Made by a program: the position numbers and the translations under genes. Below are positions 34,469 through 42,946 of a stretch of DNA of 64,000 nt, in pieces. The stretch covers positions 124,001 through 188,000 of the forward strand of contig NZ_JANRHG010000002.1 in NCBI RefSeq assembly GCF_024733845.1, read 5' to 3'. Position 1 is the stretch's first letter; every line of letters begins with the position of its first letter. The DNA comes from Neomoorella sulfitireducens (GTDB lineage Bacteria; Bacillota; DSM-521; Neomoorellales; Neomoorellaceae). The notes below the pieces were generated by a model. The model saw nothing but the letters and a program-made list of their open reading frames with translations. It was not told the origin of the DNA and did not search any database.

Positions 34469-35200
34469 TTAACGGATTAACTGCTGCATTTGTATGGACG
34501 GCAGCGCAATTATTTCCCGGTCGACAGGTGCCCTTAAGAGGAGCCTGACACTGCCTTTTTCCGCGCAAAGAACCAGGGGTTGGGCCTGCCCGGGAGTAAC
34601 CATAAGGGTCACATTGCGGTATCCGATTTGCTTTTTCCCGTCGCTTATCGCCTGGCCGTTTTCTGCTGCCAGGTCCTGATCTACAGAGAGAACTTCAACA
34701 TCCTGGACCAGCAGGGAGGTAAGGCTTGTTCTGTCCTGGCCGCCTGCCGCCGGTAAATCAAAGGTACCCAGGACATCGACCCGATCCCCGGGGCGTAACA
34801 GGCCGGCCAGGCCGGATACATCATTTACCGCTATCGTTACCGCCCTTTTACCCGGTTCTATGAGAAAAGCCAGGCCGTCGGCGGCGTCTTTGCCGCTGGC
34901 CAGTTTTTCCTGGCGCAGGATCTCGCCGGGGAGGATTTCCGACTTAACCGTTTTTCCCACGGCGTCTCCCGGTTTCGTGATGGCGCCTGCATTGACATAC
35001 CGGGCAGGCAGCTCTTTGACCTCGAGCATCTGGGAGGTAATTTGCGCCCGGGCCGGGATATGCACCCGCGCCACTACAACCTCGATAAAATTTCCTTTTT
35101 GCTGGTACGTTATCTTCAGGTTATAAAGGTAATAGTAAGCCATGGAGGCTGCCACCAGCGCTATTACCAGGGATAAAACCAGGAGCAATTTATTGCGCAT
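34469..35200 (-). CDS. cpaB: Flp pilus assembly protein CpaB (SAF domain)
   Basis: 243 residues: an N-terminal membrane helix (LLLVLSLVIALVAASMAYYYL) followed by a SAF domain (ARVHIPARAQITSQMLEVKELP) and the RcpC/CpaB domain (DRVDVLGTFD, VTLMVTPGQAQPLVLCAEKG). In diderms CpaB works with the secretin. In this monoderm-type locus it probably contacts the cell wall side of the pilus machine. Confidence 0.9.
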   Translation of the reverse strand: MRNKLLLVLSLVIALVAASMAYYYLYNLKITYQQKGNFIEVVVARVHIPARAQITSQMLEVKELPARYVNAGAITKPGDAVGKTVKSEILPGEILRQEKLASGKDAADGLAFLIEPGKRAVTIAVNDVSGLAGLLRPGDRVDVLGTFDLPAAGGQDRTSLTSLLVQDVEVLSVDQDLAAENGQAISDGKKQIGYRNVTLMVTPGQAQPLVLCAEKGSVRLLLRAPVDREIIALPSIQMQQLIR

Positions 35201-35216
35201 GAATACACCTCATTCG

Positions 35217-36164
35217 TTACCGGACCAGTTTTACGCCCTGCAGGCCGTAGTTTTGCTGGGCCGGGTCCCCTTCACCGGCTACAACAGTACGAATAAAATA
35301 TCCCTCAATAAAGTTTTCATTGCCCTGCCCGCGCACCCTCTCTACTAAAAAAGCGGCAAAACCGCTAACGATTATGGATTTTACCTGGCCGTCCTGGATT
35401 GAAGCAGTTTCATAAACGGGTATAATCAGGATGCGGGGACAGCCAGGAACATAATGTTCTGGAGTACATGGGGGTGAATGCTGGGATAGCTCAAGTTCTA
35501 TGCGGTACTCAATGGCCCTCCTGGTAGGGTTGGAGATATTCCCTGTCTCGGTATTAATAACGTCACCCGCTGCCAGCCTCCCCTGATAGCCGTTCTTTAG
35601 ATTTTCCTCGTAGTTGCTGGCGCCGGTGCCGCCCAGGGAAAGGGCAGAAAAAGTACCCGGTCCCAGAGGTGAATCCTGGCCGGCACCCAGCTTAAGAATA
35701 TACTTTATCCCGAACTGGAATTCTTGTTCGGGAACCGCCAGGGGGGCTGCACCCCTCACCGCCTTAATTCCTGCCACTACCGCCACGGCCTCGGCCCTGG
35801 CCTCTCCCCTTGTAAAACCCATCAAGCGGGCTAAAAAATAATTCACTTCTTTCCCGGCGCTTACGGCCAGGGAATTCCCATCAGCCCTTACTTCCGCCTC
35901 CACCGGTCCTGTGGCCCCGTTCATCCGGGCGTAATCGATGGCTGTATTTCTCGCCCTCTCGGGATTATCCGGCAGTTCCATGGCCCCGGCCAGGGCGGCG
36001 GCATCGACGGCATTAATCAACTGCTGGCGGTTTAAAGCCAGGAGCCCCAGATCAATAACCAGGGCAGCAAAGGATAACATGGCCACCAGGCTTAAGGCCA
36101 ACATGACAGATGCGAAACCCCTCTCTTCCCGTAAAAATATGCCGGGCTTTAACCTGTCTACCAT
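35217..36164 (-). CDS. TadG-like pilus/surface protein
   Basis: 315 residues. The N-terminus REERGFASVMLALSLVAMLSFAALVIDLGLLALNRQQL is a TadE/TadG-type membrane segment of the class found in pseudopilin-like proteins. DAAALAGAMELPDNPERARNTAIDYA is the Flp-assembly TadG signature. The rest is an extracytoplasmic beta-rich region with four cysteines (two clustered in CTPEHYVPGC). It sits between tadE and cpaB in the pilus operon and is probably a minor pilus-associated or surface-exposed component. Confidence 0.85.
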   Translation of the reverse strand: MVDRLKPGIFLREERGFASVMLALSLVAMLSFAALVIDLGLLALNRQQLINAVDAAALAGAMELPDNPERARNTAIDYARMNGATGPVEAEVRADGNSLAVSAGKEVNYFLARLMGFTRGEARAEAVAVVAGIKAVRGAAPLAVPEQEFQFGIKYILKLGAGQDSPLGPGTFSALSLGGTGASNYEENLKNGYQGRLAAGDVINTETGNISNPTRRAIEYRIELELSQHSPPCTPEHYVPGCPRILIIPVYETASIQDGQVKSIIVSGFAAFLVERVRGQGNENFIEGYFIRTVVAGEGDPAQQNYGLQGVKLVR

Positions 36165-36170
36165 AGTATC

Positions 36171-36578
36171 CTACTCCACTCGCATGGTAGTTACGGCGGT
36201 TAAAGGGAAGGGACTGGGAAGTAAACCATCGAGGAACGGTGTAATAAATTCAATGCGGCAGGTCACCTTGACCGTAAGGGGAGTACCCGGGTTACGCAAT
36301 CCCTGTTCCGGAATAACGCTAATATCGCTTTCCGTAAGGTTAAGGGTAGGAGCTACTTCCATGACCCGCTCCCGGATCTCGGCATCATCCCCGCCGACGC
36401 TCCCAACCCGTGCTCCTTCCCTGCCGGCGCTGGACAAAACCAGATAGCTATGCAAGATCCGGCCGGTATCCAGGCTACCCATGACAATAAGAAGCAATAG
36501 CGGCAGGATTAAGGCCAGTTCTACAAGAGCCTGGGCCCGGCGGCTTCCGAAAATTTTTCCCCAAAGCAATTCTTTCAC
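36171..36578 (-). CDS. tadE: TadE-like minor pseudopilin
   Basis: 135 residues. RRAQALVELALILPLLLLIVMGSLDTGRI is the TadE signature: a short basic N-terminus, a glutamate early in the hydrophobic helix, and a pseudopilin-like layout. LSSAGREGARVGSVGG follows. It overlaps the prepilin peptidase gene by 4 nt and precedes the TadG-like gene by 6 bp. It is a likely substrate of the adjacent peptidase and a minor pilus subunit. Confidence 0.88.
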   Translation of the reverse strand: MKELLWGKIFGSRRAQALVELALILPLLLLIVMGSLDTGRILHSYLVLSSAGREGARVGSVGGDDAEIRERVMEVAPTLNLTESDISVIPEQGLRNPGTPLTVKVTCRIEFITPFLDGLLPSPFPLTAVTTMRVE

Positions 36579-37084
36579 CGGCTCACATAGGTTAAGAAAG
36601 TACCCAGGGCTAAAACAGCCCCGTAAGGTAATGTCCCCTCAATGCCTGCGTTAAAGCTATTACTCAACCCTTTGAGCGGAAAACCTTGTAACAGGAGATA
36701 GACATTCCAGAAAAAAGTCTTCAGGATAACAAGAACCTTCCCCCGGCGGGCCAGATAAGCAAAAGCCCATACGCCCCCGACCAGGGCGCTTATGAAAAAG
36801 GCGTGGAGGGTAAAATACGGCCCCTCTATGGCACCGATAGCCGCTAGCATTTTAACATCGCCGGCCCCAACCCCCCCTAAATAAAAGGGCAACAATAATA
36901 GCACAACTCCCAAAAGCATACCTTCTAAACTTAACCGTACACCATCAATCCCGTCGCTAAGAAAAGCATAGAGCAGCCCGAAGACAACCGCCGGGAGTAT
37001 TACCCGGTTATAAACCAGGCGCTCTTTTAAATCAGTACCGGCGCAAATTAGCAGAAAAATAATTAACACCACATCTTTGACCAC
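36575..37084 (-). CDS. cpaA: Prepilin peptidase CpaA/TadV (A24 family)
   Basis: A 169-residue membrane protein of the short A24 type. The catalytic aspartates are in CAGTDLKERLVYN near residue 18 and in the GxGD motif GVGAGDVKMLAAIGA near 75. It cleaves Flp and TadE-type prepilins at the membrane. The terminator between it and flp means it is made at a lower level than pilin. Confidence 0.92.
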   Translation of the reverse strand: MVKDVVLIIFLLICAGTDLKERLVYNRVILPAVVFGLLYAFLSDGIDGVRLSLEGMLLGVVLLLLPFYLGGVGAGDVKMLAAIGAIEGPYFTLHAFFISALVGGVWAFAYLARRGKVLVILKTFFWNVYLLLQGFPLKGLSNSFNAGIEGTLPYGAVLALGTFLTYVSR

Positions 37085-37118
37085 CGGTATCCGCCCTCCT
37101 GGCTTCTCCCGGATTATT

Positions 37119-37164
37119 TAAAAACCGGCCCTACTTAAGTAATGCAACCCAAGTAGGGCCGTTT
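37119..37164 (-). terminator. Intrinsic terminator after flp
   Basis: An 11-bp stem, CGGCCCTACTT with AAGTAGGGCCG, and a TTTTT run when read leftward. It lies 8 bp past the flp stop and before cpaA. It should give abundant short flp mRNA with partial readthrough into the assembly genes, a common layout for major pilin genes. Confidence 0.85.
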
Positions 37165-37168
37165 CGAG

Positions 37169-37345
37169 TTATTGGATTGGCTGGCCGGAAAGCTTATTGC
37201 CTACTCCTTCAAAAATATGTTGAATACCGCCGCTTAAAATTCCAAGAGCACCAATCAGGACAATTGCCACCAGCGCAATTATTAAACCGTATTCAGCCAT
37301 TCCCTGCCCCTTCTCCTCACGGACCAGTCTCTTAAGTAATTGCAT
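37169..37345 (-). CDS. flp: Flp major pilin
   Basis: 58 residues from the ATG at 37345, preceded by AAAGGAGG. RLVREEKGQGMAEYGLIIALVAIVLIGALGIL has the type IVb motif: cleavage after Gly with Glu at +5 and Tyr at +6, then the hydrophobic helix. The mature pilin would be about 48 residues. It is the first gene of the pilus locus, followed by a terminator. Confidence 0.95.
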   Translation of the reverse strand: MQLLKRLVREEKGQGMAEYGLIIALVAIVLIGALGILSGGIQHIFEGVGNKLSGQPIQ

Positions 37346-37525
37346 TATTCCGCCTCCTTTCGCTATTATTAGCTTAAATTTTAGCAATTTAGAGGCGAAT
37401 TTCCATCGGGCTTCAGTTTTATTTTAAGTTCTGACTATCGTCCCGTATTGTTCTAGGACGGGGCCTAAACTTCGCCTGCTTTATTTGAGACTTAGGTCCT
37501 TTCGTTCCTATAATTGCATAGCATT

Positions 37526-37759
37526 TTATTCCGGGGGACCCAGGACAAACATGGCCAGGGGTTCAAACAACTTTATCAGTGCCTCCGAAGGAAAGAATAT
37601 TTTATGCCCCAGGGACCAGGGAACCCCCAGGGCCAGCCCCATGAGGGAGAGGACGGCAAAAGCGAGTAATTCCCGCCAGGCCCGGCGCCGGACCAGGGGC
37701 GGGACATCCAGGATGAAGATAATGGTATATACAACCACTAAAATGAACAAACCTGCCAT
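37526..37759 (-). CDS. Small membrane protein downstream of gerAC
   Basis: 77 residues with two predicted membrane helices (LFILVVVYTIIFILDVP and LLAFAVLSLMGLALGV) separated by a basic RRRAWRE loop. TAAGGAG lies seven bases before the ATG, so it is probably translated. It ends the gerAA-gerAC transcription unit. I do not recognise the family. Its position suggests an accessory membrane protein of the germinant receptor. Confidence 0.7.
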   Translation of the reverse strand: MAGLFILVVVYTIIFILDVPPLVRRRAWRELLAFAVLSLMGLALGVPWSLGHKIFFPSEALIKLFEPLAMFVLGPPE

Positions 37760-37811
37760 TAAGGCACTCCTTACATAGCAAGTCTCAGAAGGGAGCCGGT
37801 TGCTTTAACTA

Positions 37812-39092
37812 CTAGCGCGCCCCGGGCTGCCAGGGACGACCTGTCATCCCAGTACGTCTTAATTTAGCTTCGACATTGATGGTAACAGGCAGCTTTTTAA
37901 ATTCTTCGTTCCAGCGTCCTTGTAGCTGGCGCCACAGTTCAGGTTGTTGGCGATGGAGGGCGCTGCCAAAGCCGAAAACATCAGTTCCCACCATCTTAGC
38001 CTGATTCAGGGCACTGCTAATTTCAGCCGTAATCTGAGCTGCCATCTGGCTTTCTAGCGATTTAATGGCCTCTTCCCTGGTAAAGTCCAGGTTGCACTGC
38101 TGTTCCAGAAGCTCGCCCTCCACCCTTAGCTTGATCTTACCCCGGAGCTGGCCCCCTTGCATGTCGACACTGACTTCTGCATGGGCTTCAGTTATATCTA
38201 CGGCAACCTTGGTATTATTTTCCTGGCAACGTAACGCCAGTACGGCCCGTCTCACTTTATTGCGCACCCAGGCCCAGCCGCGGGCCTGATCTTTATCCAG
38301 CCACTCCACCAGTTTGTCGTGGTAAAAAAGGCCGGCGCCGTTGAGGCGCACCGTTCTTACCGTTCTAGGTTCCTCTACCCGTCCAGTTGTCCCTCCAGTT
38401 TCCAGGGAACCACCGCTGCTTGACGATGCACCCGTGCCAATAAGGGGCGGGAACGGCTGGGGACTGAGCTCCAGTACCGGCAGGACAGTGGTTCCCGCTC
38501 CATTGGTTAAATCAAAAAAAACGTCGTTAACATTAGGAATAAAACCGTAACCACTGCTCTGCACCCACTTGCGGAGACCGCTTATTTCCTTGCCCAGGGT
38601 TGTTTCTATGTCCCCCTGGGCTTTTATTAATACCTCCCGTGCCGGCCCCCGGGTAAGCAGGATCAAGGTCGTGCGGCGCAATTCCGGATGCCGGTCAATA
38701 AAATCGAGTAACTCTCTCAGGCCCTGGCGGGCCATTTCTTCTCCTACCAGTACCGCGTTAGTATGGGCAAGATAAACCCGGCGGGGGAGGCCGGTGGTAA
38801 TTTGCCGGCAGGCGGATATAAGGGTTTCTCCCCTGCCACTGCGGAGGGTGGCCTGGCGATGAGGTAAAGTTCCCCCTCCCCCCCTTTCACCCCCACCGGT
38901 AGCACCTGGCCGGACGAATTCATAGGTTAAAAGACGCTGCTCTCCTGCCAGGTCTACCGCCATGCTGGACAGGAAGGCCAGTTCATTTATCTCCCGGCGA
39001 TCCCAGCAGCCGCTCAAGAACAGGGCCATCAAAAGGGCTACCAGGCCAAGGGTTACGTATAAAAAATAATTGCTCCCGGCTTTAGAAACCAA
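37812..39092 (-). CDS. gerAC: Spore germination lipoprotein, Ger(x)C family
   Basis: 426 residues. The N-terminal signal has a lipobox (LFLSGCWDRREINELAF), the usual opening of GerAC-type C subunits. The late VDLAGEQRLLTYEF and TTGLPRRVYLAHTNAVLVGEE segments fit the family. A Gly/Ser-rich stretch near residue 240 is a probable linker. It is exported to the outer face of the spore inner membrane as part of the germinant receptor. The start is a TTG. It follows gerAA by 59 bp. Confidence 0.92.
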   Translation of the reverse strand: MVSKAGSNYFLYVTLGLVALLMALFLSGCWDRREINELAFLSSMAVDLAGEQRLLTYEFVRPGATGGGERGGGGTLPHRQATLRSGRGETLISACRQITTGLPRRVYLAHTNAVLVGEEMARQGLRELLDFIDRHPELRRTTLILLTRGPAREVLIKAQGDIETTLGKEISGLRKWVQSSGYGFIPNVNDVFFDLTNGAGTTVLPVLELSPQPFPPLIGTGASSSSGGSLETGGTTGRVEEPRTVRTVRLNGAGLFYHDKLVEWLDKDQARGWAWVRNKVRRAVLALRCQENNTKVAVDITEAHAEVSVDMQGGQLRGKIKLRVEGELLEQQCNLDFTREEAIKSLESQMAAQITAEISSALNQAKMVGTDVFGFGSALHRQQPELWRQLQGRWNEEFKKLPVTINVEAKLRRTGMTGRPWQPGAR

Positions 39093-39151
39093 TATACCAC
39101 TTCCCAGTCGATCTCGCCATTAAACGCCATAAGGCCTCTCTGGCAGTTAAT

Positions 39152-40819
39152 TTATCTCTTCCTCGCCAGCTTCCCCATCTTTTTTCTCCTCTTTTTCCTG
39201 CCTGTAACGCTTTTCCCATTGCCTTCACCCAACTGCGTTTCCAGTTCATCACGGGCATTTTTATCTCTAGCTGTAATAAAAGGGTGCAGGCCTGGTTTTA
39301 TACGCCGCAAATCTCGCCAGCCGGTTAGTACGGGCCGCCAGAGCATGGCCCACCAGGGCACCCTGACCACCAGGTCTTTTTGCGCTTCCCAAATAAATGG
39401 TGCCAGGGGGCTGAGATAAGGCTCACCAAAACTCCTCAGGCTCACCAGGTGGATTAAAATTACCAGCAAGCCGGCAAAAATGCCAAGCAGGCCCAAAAAA
39501 CCGGCTAAAAAAACCATCGGCAAGCGGAGCATCCTCACGGCCTGGCTGAGGCCAAAAGTAGGTATAGTAAACGAAGCGATGGCTGTAGCGGCAATAACAA
39601 TAACCATTGCCGCCGACATCAACCCTGCCCGGACGGCTGCTTCACCGATAACAAGGGCTCCTACGATGCTGATCGCCGGGCCAATGGCCCGGGGCAACCT
39701 TATGCCGGCTTCAATGAGAATTTCAAAGAGTACCTGCATGATTAAAGCTTCAACAACGGCCGGGTACGGCACCAGTTCACGCTGGGCAGCGATAGAAATT
39801 GCCAGGGGAGTAGGAATCATTTCCTGGTGAAAGGTAGTCAAAGCTACATAAAGGGACGGCAGTAGCAGGGCGATAAATATTCCTAAAAAGCGGAACAGGC
39901 GAACCCCTATACTTAAAGGCCAGCGCTCATAATAATCGTCCGGGGCATGCAACTGGGATACCAGGCTGCCCGGGAGGATCAGGGCAAAGGGTGTACCATC
40001 AGTCAGGACGGCTATCCTGCCTTCTAATAAATCGGCAACCAGTTTATCCGGCCTCTCCGTGCGGTTAAGCTGGGGAAAGGGAGAATGGGGAGCGTCTTCA
40101 ATAAGTTCCTCAATATAGCCGCTTTCCAGGATACCGTCAATATCAATGCGCTGCAAACGGCGGCGGAGTTCTTCAAGAATTCCCCTTAATACCAGTCCTT
40201 CCAGGTAACAGATAACCACCTTGGTGTGGGTGCGCCGGCCCAGGTTCATAGATTCAAAACGGAGTTCGGGCGTGCGCAGCCGCCGCCTGATGAGAGAGAT
40301 ATTCGTTGCTAAATTTTCAGCAAATCCCTCGCGGGGGCCACGGATACTAACTTCATTGACAGGTTCTTCTACCGGCCTTTTTTCCCAACCTTCTATACTG
40401 AGCAGCAGGCATCGGTTGTAACCTTCAACTATTAAAACTGCCTTGCCGTCCAGCAAGCCGGCGATTATCTTTGACCACAGCCGCTCTTCTTGAAGATCGC
40501 CGATGGTTAACCTGGCACGGATCAACCGGCTAAATTTTGCCTCGTCCCCCGGTAGCGATACTGCCTGCAAGGCTAACAGGGAACGCAGGATATCCCGCTG
40601 GACTACATCCCGGTCGATCAGGGTTTCCAGGTAAACCAGCGCCAGTTTGTTACCTGGCAGTTCTATCTCTCTAATCACCAGATCTTCACTCTGGCCAAAG
40701 GTTTTTTTAAGGTAATCAATGTTAGCTTCAAGCCTGGTAGTTATCAGCAGGGCGTGTTCGTTTGAAGTTTGCTTGCCGGGGGTGGCTTGGCGCCATAAAC
40801 GGTGCCATATCCAGAGCAA
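39152..40819 (-). CDS. gerAA: Spore germination protein GerA family, A subunit
   Basis: 555 residues from a TTG at 40819 eight bases after AGAAGG; GTG 40828 is the longer alternative. The large N-terminal hydrophilic domain contains RGPREGFAENLATNISLIRRRLRTPEL, the family signature, and LLEGRIAVLTDGTPFALILP. At least four C-terminal membrane helices follow, then a basic tail (GRKKRRKKMGKLARKR). It is the A subunit of a germinant receptor. A sigma-G-like promoter lies just upstream on the minus strand. Confidence 0.93.
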   Translation of the reverse strand: MLWIWHRLWRQATPGKQTSNEHALLITTRLEANIDYLKKTFGQSEDLVIREIELPGNKLALVYLETLIDRDVVQRDILRSLLALQAVSLPGDEAKFSRLIRARLTIGDLQEERLWSKIIAGLLDGKAVLIVEGYNRCLLLSIEGWEKRPVEEPVNEVSIRGPREGFAENLATNISLIRRRLRTPELRFESMNLGRRTHTKVVICYLEGLVLRGILEELRRRLQRIDIDGILESGYIEELIEDAPHSPFPQLNRTERPDKLVADLLEGRIAVLTDGTPFALILPGSLVSQLHAPDDYYERWPLSIGVRLFRFLGIFIALLLPSLYVALTTFHQEMIPTPLAISIAAQRELVPYPAVVEALIMQVLFEILIEAGIRLPRAIGPAISIVGALVIGEAAVRAGLMSAAMVIVIAATAIASFTIPTFGLSQAVRMLRLPMVFLAGFLGLLGIFAGLLVILIHLVSLRSFGEPYLSPLAPFIWEAQKDLVVRVPWWAMLWRPVLTGWRDLRRIKPGLHPFITARDKNARDELETQLGEGNGKSVTGRKKRRKKMGKLARKR

Positions 40820-40862
40820 AGCCAGCACCTTCTCTAGCCAAAATTGTGGAACTTGATGGAAC

Positions 40863-40892
40863 TAGTATGAAACCCGGTATGGCTTTATATAC
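40863..40892 (-). promoter_or_regulatory. Sigma-G-like promoter for gerAA
   Basis: On the minus strand GTATA (40888-40892), 18 bp, then CATACTA (40863-40869). This fits the forespore sigma-G pattern of gHATR, 18 bp, CATnHTA at every position. The start codon of gerAA lies about 45 bp downstream. Confidence 0.7.
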
Positions 40893-40903
40893 CAAGAGCA
40901 GTT

Positions 40904-40932
40904 GTATATTTTCCCTTTAAGTGGAAATATTA
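40904..40932 (+). promoter_or_regulatory. Possible sigma-G-like promoter for gerAB
   Basis: GTATA (40904-40908), 17 bp, AATATTA (40926-40932) on the plus strand. One mismatch in the -10 box and one base less spacing than the sigma-G consensus. It is back to back with the gerAA promoter and 38 bp from the gerAB start. Confidence 0.5.
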
Positions 40933-40969
40933 GTTAGGAAATACTGGCTGGTCGTCAGGAGGAATAACC

Positions 40970-42061
40970 GTGGGTGAAAAAGGCAGGATATCTCTCTGGC
41001 AATTTTTTATGCTGGTTACCGGGTTCCTTATTGGTACCTCTACCCTGATCGTCCCTGTCGGGCCGGCCAAACAGGACGCCTGGATATCTTATCTTCTAGC
41101 GGGAACCCTGGGCCTGGGTGCGGCCTATTGCTATACTGCCCTCGGCCGGCGTTTCCCGCGAGAATCACCGGTGCAATATGCCTCCCGGGTTTTGGGGCGA
41201 TGGCTGGGAACCTGCTTGAATATTATTTTTCTCTGGTACGCCCTGCACCTGGCGGCCCTGGTTTTGCGTAACGTTGTTGATTTATACAAGCTGATCGTTT
41301 TGCCCCAAACGCCAATGGAAATTGTTGCCGGGGTTTTTGCCGGCCTGGCTGCCTACGCCGTTCGCCTGGGGATAGAAGTCCCGGCCCGGATTGGTGAACT
41401 GCTACTTCCTTTTATTATCGTTGCCATTTTAGTTCTCACCGCCCTGGCTGTATCGGTCCCGGGACTGGTTCACTGGGAAGCCCTCCTCCCGGTTATGGAA
41501 AGGGGGCCGCTGCCTGTCCTGCGCGGGGTCTACCCGGCCTTTGTCTTTCCCTTTGGCGAGACCGTTTTCTTTTTGGTTCTTTTACCTTTTTTAACCGAAC
41601 CCAAAAAAAGCTTTGCTCCCTTCGCCCGGGCCGTAATCATAGCGTCATTGCTCACCACGCTGGTACTGGTGCGTAACATCATCGTCCTGGGCGCTTCCGA
41701 AACGGCACGCATTAATTTCCCCAGCCTTATAGCCATCCAGATGATTAATATTGGCGACTTTTTGCAACGCCTGGAACCGGTCATCATTTTCGTCTGGAGC
41801 TTTACCATTTTATTGAAACTAGCTATTGTCTACTATACCTTTACCCTGGGCACGGCCCAGCTTTTAGGCCTCCGGGATTACCGCCCCCTTGTGCTGCCGG
41901 CAGGCCTTCTGCTAACCTTTTTAACTATGAGCCTCTATGAAAATTTTTCCCAAATGTTAATCTTTGCCGGTCGCGCCTTCCCGTTTTATTTCCTCCCTGC
42001 TTACCTGATCTACCCGGCCTCGCTGCTCCTGGTAGCTAAAATACGCAACATTAAAGGGTAA
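40970..42061 (+). CDS. gerAB: Spore germination protein, GerAB/amino-acid permease family
   Basis: 363 residues with 10 membrane helices, starting at a GTG with AGGAGG seven bases upstream. ISLWQFFMLVTGFLIGTSTLIVPVGPAKQDAWISYLLAG is the typical first part of GerAB-type B subunits, which share the fold of amino-acid transporters and bind the germinant. Here the gene is divergent from gerAA/gerAC instead of lying inside the same operon. Confidence 0.92.
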   Translation: MGEKGRISLWQFFMLVTGFLIGTSTLIVPVGPAKQDAWISYLLAGTLGLGAAYCYTALGRRFPRESPVQYASRVLGRWLGTCLNIIFLWYALHLAALVLRNVVDLYKLIVLPQTPMEIVAGVFAGLAAYAVRLGIEVPARIGELLLPFIIVAILVLTALAVSVPGLVHWEALLPVMERGPLPVLRGVYPAFVFPFGETVFFLVLLPFLTEPKKSFAPFARAVIIASLLTTLVLVRNIIVLGASETARINFPSLIAIQMINIGDFLQRLEPVIIFVWSFTILLKLAIVYYTFTLGTAQLLGLRDYRPLVLPAGLLLTFLTMSLYENFSQMLIFAGRAFPFYFLPAYLIYPASLLLVAKIRNIKG

Positions 42062-42078
42062 GACTACTGCTAGCAAGT

Positions 42079-42108
42079 ACATAATTCCCTGCTTGTAACG
42101 GCACAATA
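42079..42108 (+). promoter_or_regulatory. Possible sigma-G-like promoter for the spore protein
   Basis: ACATA (42079-42083), 18 bp, CACAATA (42102-42108): one mismatch in each box against the sigma-G pattern, ending 17 bp before the start codon. Plausible given the product. Confidence 0.4.
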
Positions 42109-42124
42109 TTGCGGGGTGATTAAA

Positions 42125-42367
42125 ATGAGCCACAAAAAGGATAATGACCGGCTGCGGACGGAAAGACAGCTCGACAAATTGAAGTGGGAAACGGCCAAAG
42201 AATTGGGCCTGGAAGATGACCTGGGCAACGCTGGCGATGAGTTGACCACCGGGGAAGCCGGTAAAATCGGCGGCAATATGGTGCGCAAACTGGTGAAGGC
42301 GGGGGAAAAGGCCCTGGCGGAAGAAGGCGAGCGTAAAGCCCGTTTAAACCTGCAGGATGAGCTGTAG
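42125..42367 (+). CDS. Alpha/beta-type small acid-soluble spore protein
   Basis: 80 residues from the ATG at 42125 with GGGGTGA upstream. LKWETAKELGLEDDL near residue 20 and LTTGEAGKIGGNMVRKLVKAGEKAL near 42 match the two conserved helices of alpha/beta SASPs as found in thermophilic Clostridia. These proteins coat spore DNA and protect it from UV and heat. The gene follows gerAB and has its own terminator. Confidence 0.85.
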   Translation: MSHKKDNDRLRTERQLDKLKWETAKELGLEDDLGNAGDELTTGEAGKIGGNMVRKLVKAGEKALAEEGERKARLNLQDEL

Positions 42368-42388
42368 CCGGCCAAGCCGGCTTTTTTT
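42366..42388 (+). terminator. Intrinsic terminator of the spore protein gene
   Basis: AGCCGGC, loop CAA, GCCGGCT followed by seven T. It starts inside the stop codon of the spore protein gene. Confidence 0.9.
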
Positions 42389-42417
42389 GTCATGTGCCAT
42401 CAGGTAAAAAAAATATG

Positions 42418-42459
42418 CCTCCCGGCATAAAGTTTAGAAGGAAGCAAACTTCCGGGAGG
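42418..42459 (+). promoter_or_regulatory. Inverted repeat sequestering the MntR-type regulator ribosome binding site
   Basis: CCTCCCGG (42418-42425) pairs with CCGGGAGG (42452-42459), and inside it AAGTTT (42430-42435) pairs with AAACTT (42446-42451), leaving a 4-nt bulge. The right arm is the ribosome binding site of the regulator gene at 42467. It could be an RNA switch or a DNA operator for autoregulation. Confidence 0.55.
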
Positions 42460-42466
42460 GATGGCC

Positions 42467-42940
42467 ATGCTCACGGAAAGCATGGAAGATTACCTGGAGA
42501 TGATCTACAGGTTAATCCAGGAAAAAGGTTATGTCCGGGCCGTCGACCTGGCGGAAGCCCTGAACGTCCAACCCTCATCGGTGACCAGGATGATCCAGAA
42601 ACTCCACGAAGAAGGCTTTATCCACTACGAAAAGTACCGCCACATCGCCCTTACGGATAAAGGTAAGCGGCTGGGGTATTTCCTGGTCTGGCGCGATGCC
42701 GTGCTGAAAGAGTTTTTAACCCTCCTCAACGCCCGGGTAGGGGTTGAAGAACAGGTAGAAGGCATCGAGCATTACATCACGCCGCCTACCATGTGCCTGT
42801 TTCGTAACCTGGTCCTGTATTTCCGCGCCCATCCCGAAAGCCTGGAAGAGGTCCAGGCCATGAGCAGGCTTAACAAGTACCCGGAAGGAGAAAAGCTGGA
42901 GGATCTCAGGGCCTGGCTGTTTCGCCACAGCAGCGACTAG
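42467..42940 (+). CDS. DtxR/MntR-family metal-dependent regulator
   Basis: 157 residues from the ATG at 42467, seven bases after GGGAGG. MEDYLEMIYRLIQEKGYVRAVDLAEALNVQPSSVTRMIQKL is the family's N-terminal helix-turn-helix. The central dimerisation helices carry the usual His and Glu residues (VEGIEHYITPPT). There is no SH3-like FeoA domain at the C-terminus, which points to MntR rather than DtxR. It converges on the feo genes with 6 bp between the stops, so iron or manganese control of uptake is likely. Confidence 0.87.
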   Translation: MLTESMEDYLEMIYRLIQEKGYVRAVDLAEALNVQPSSVTRMIQKLHEEGFIHYEKYRHIALTDKGKRLGYFLVWRDAVLKEFLTLLNARVGVEEQVEGIEHYITPPTMCLFRNLVLYFRAHPESLEEVQAMSRLNKYPEGEKLEDLRAWLFRHSSD

Positions 42941-42946
42941 GGAGCG

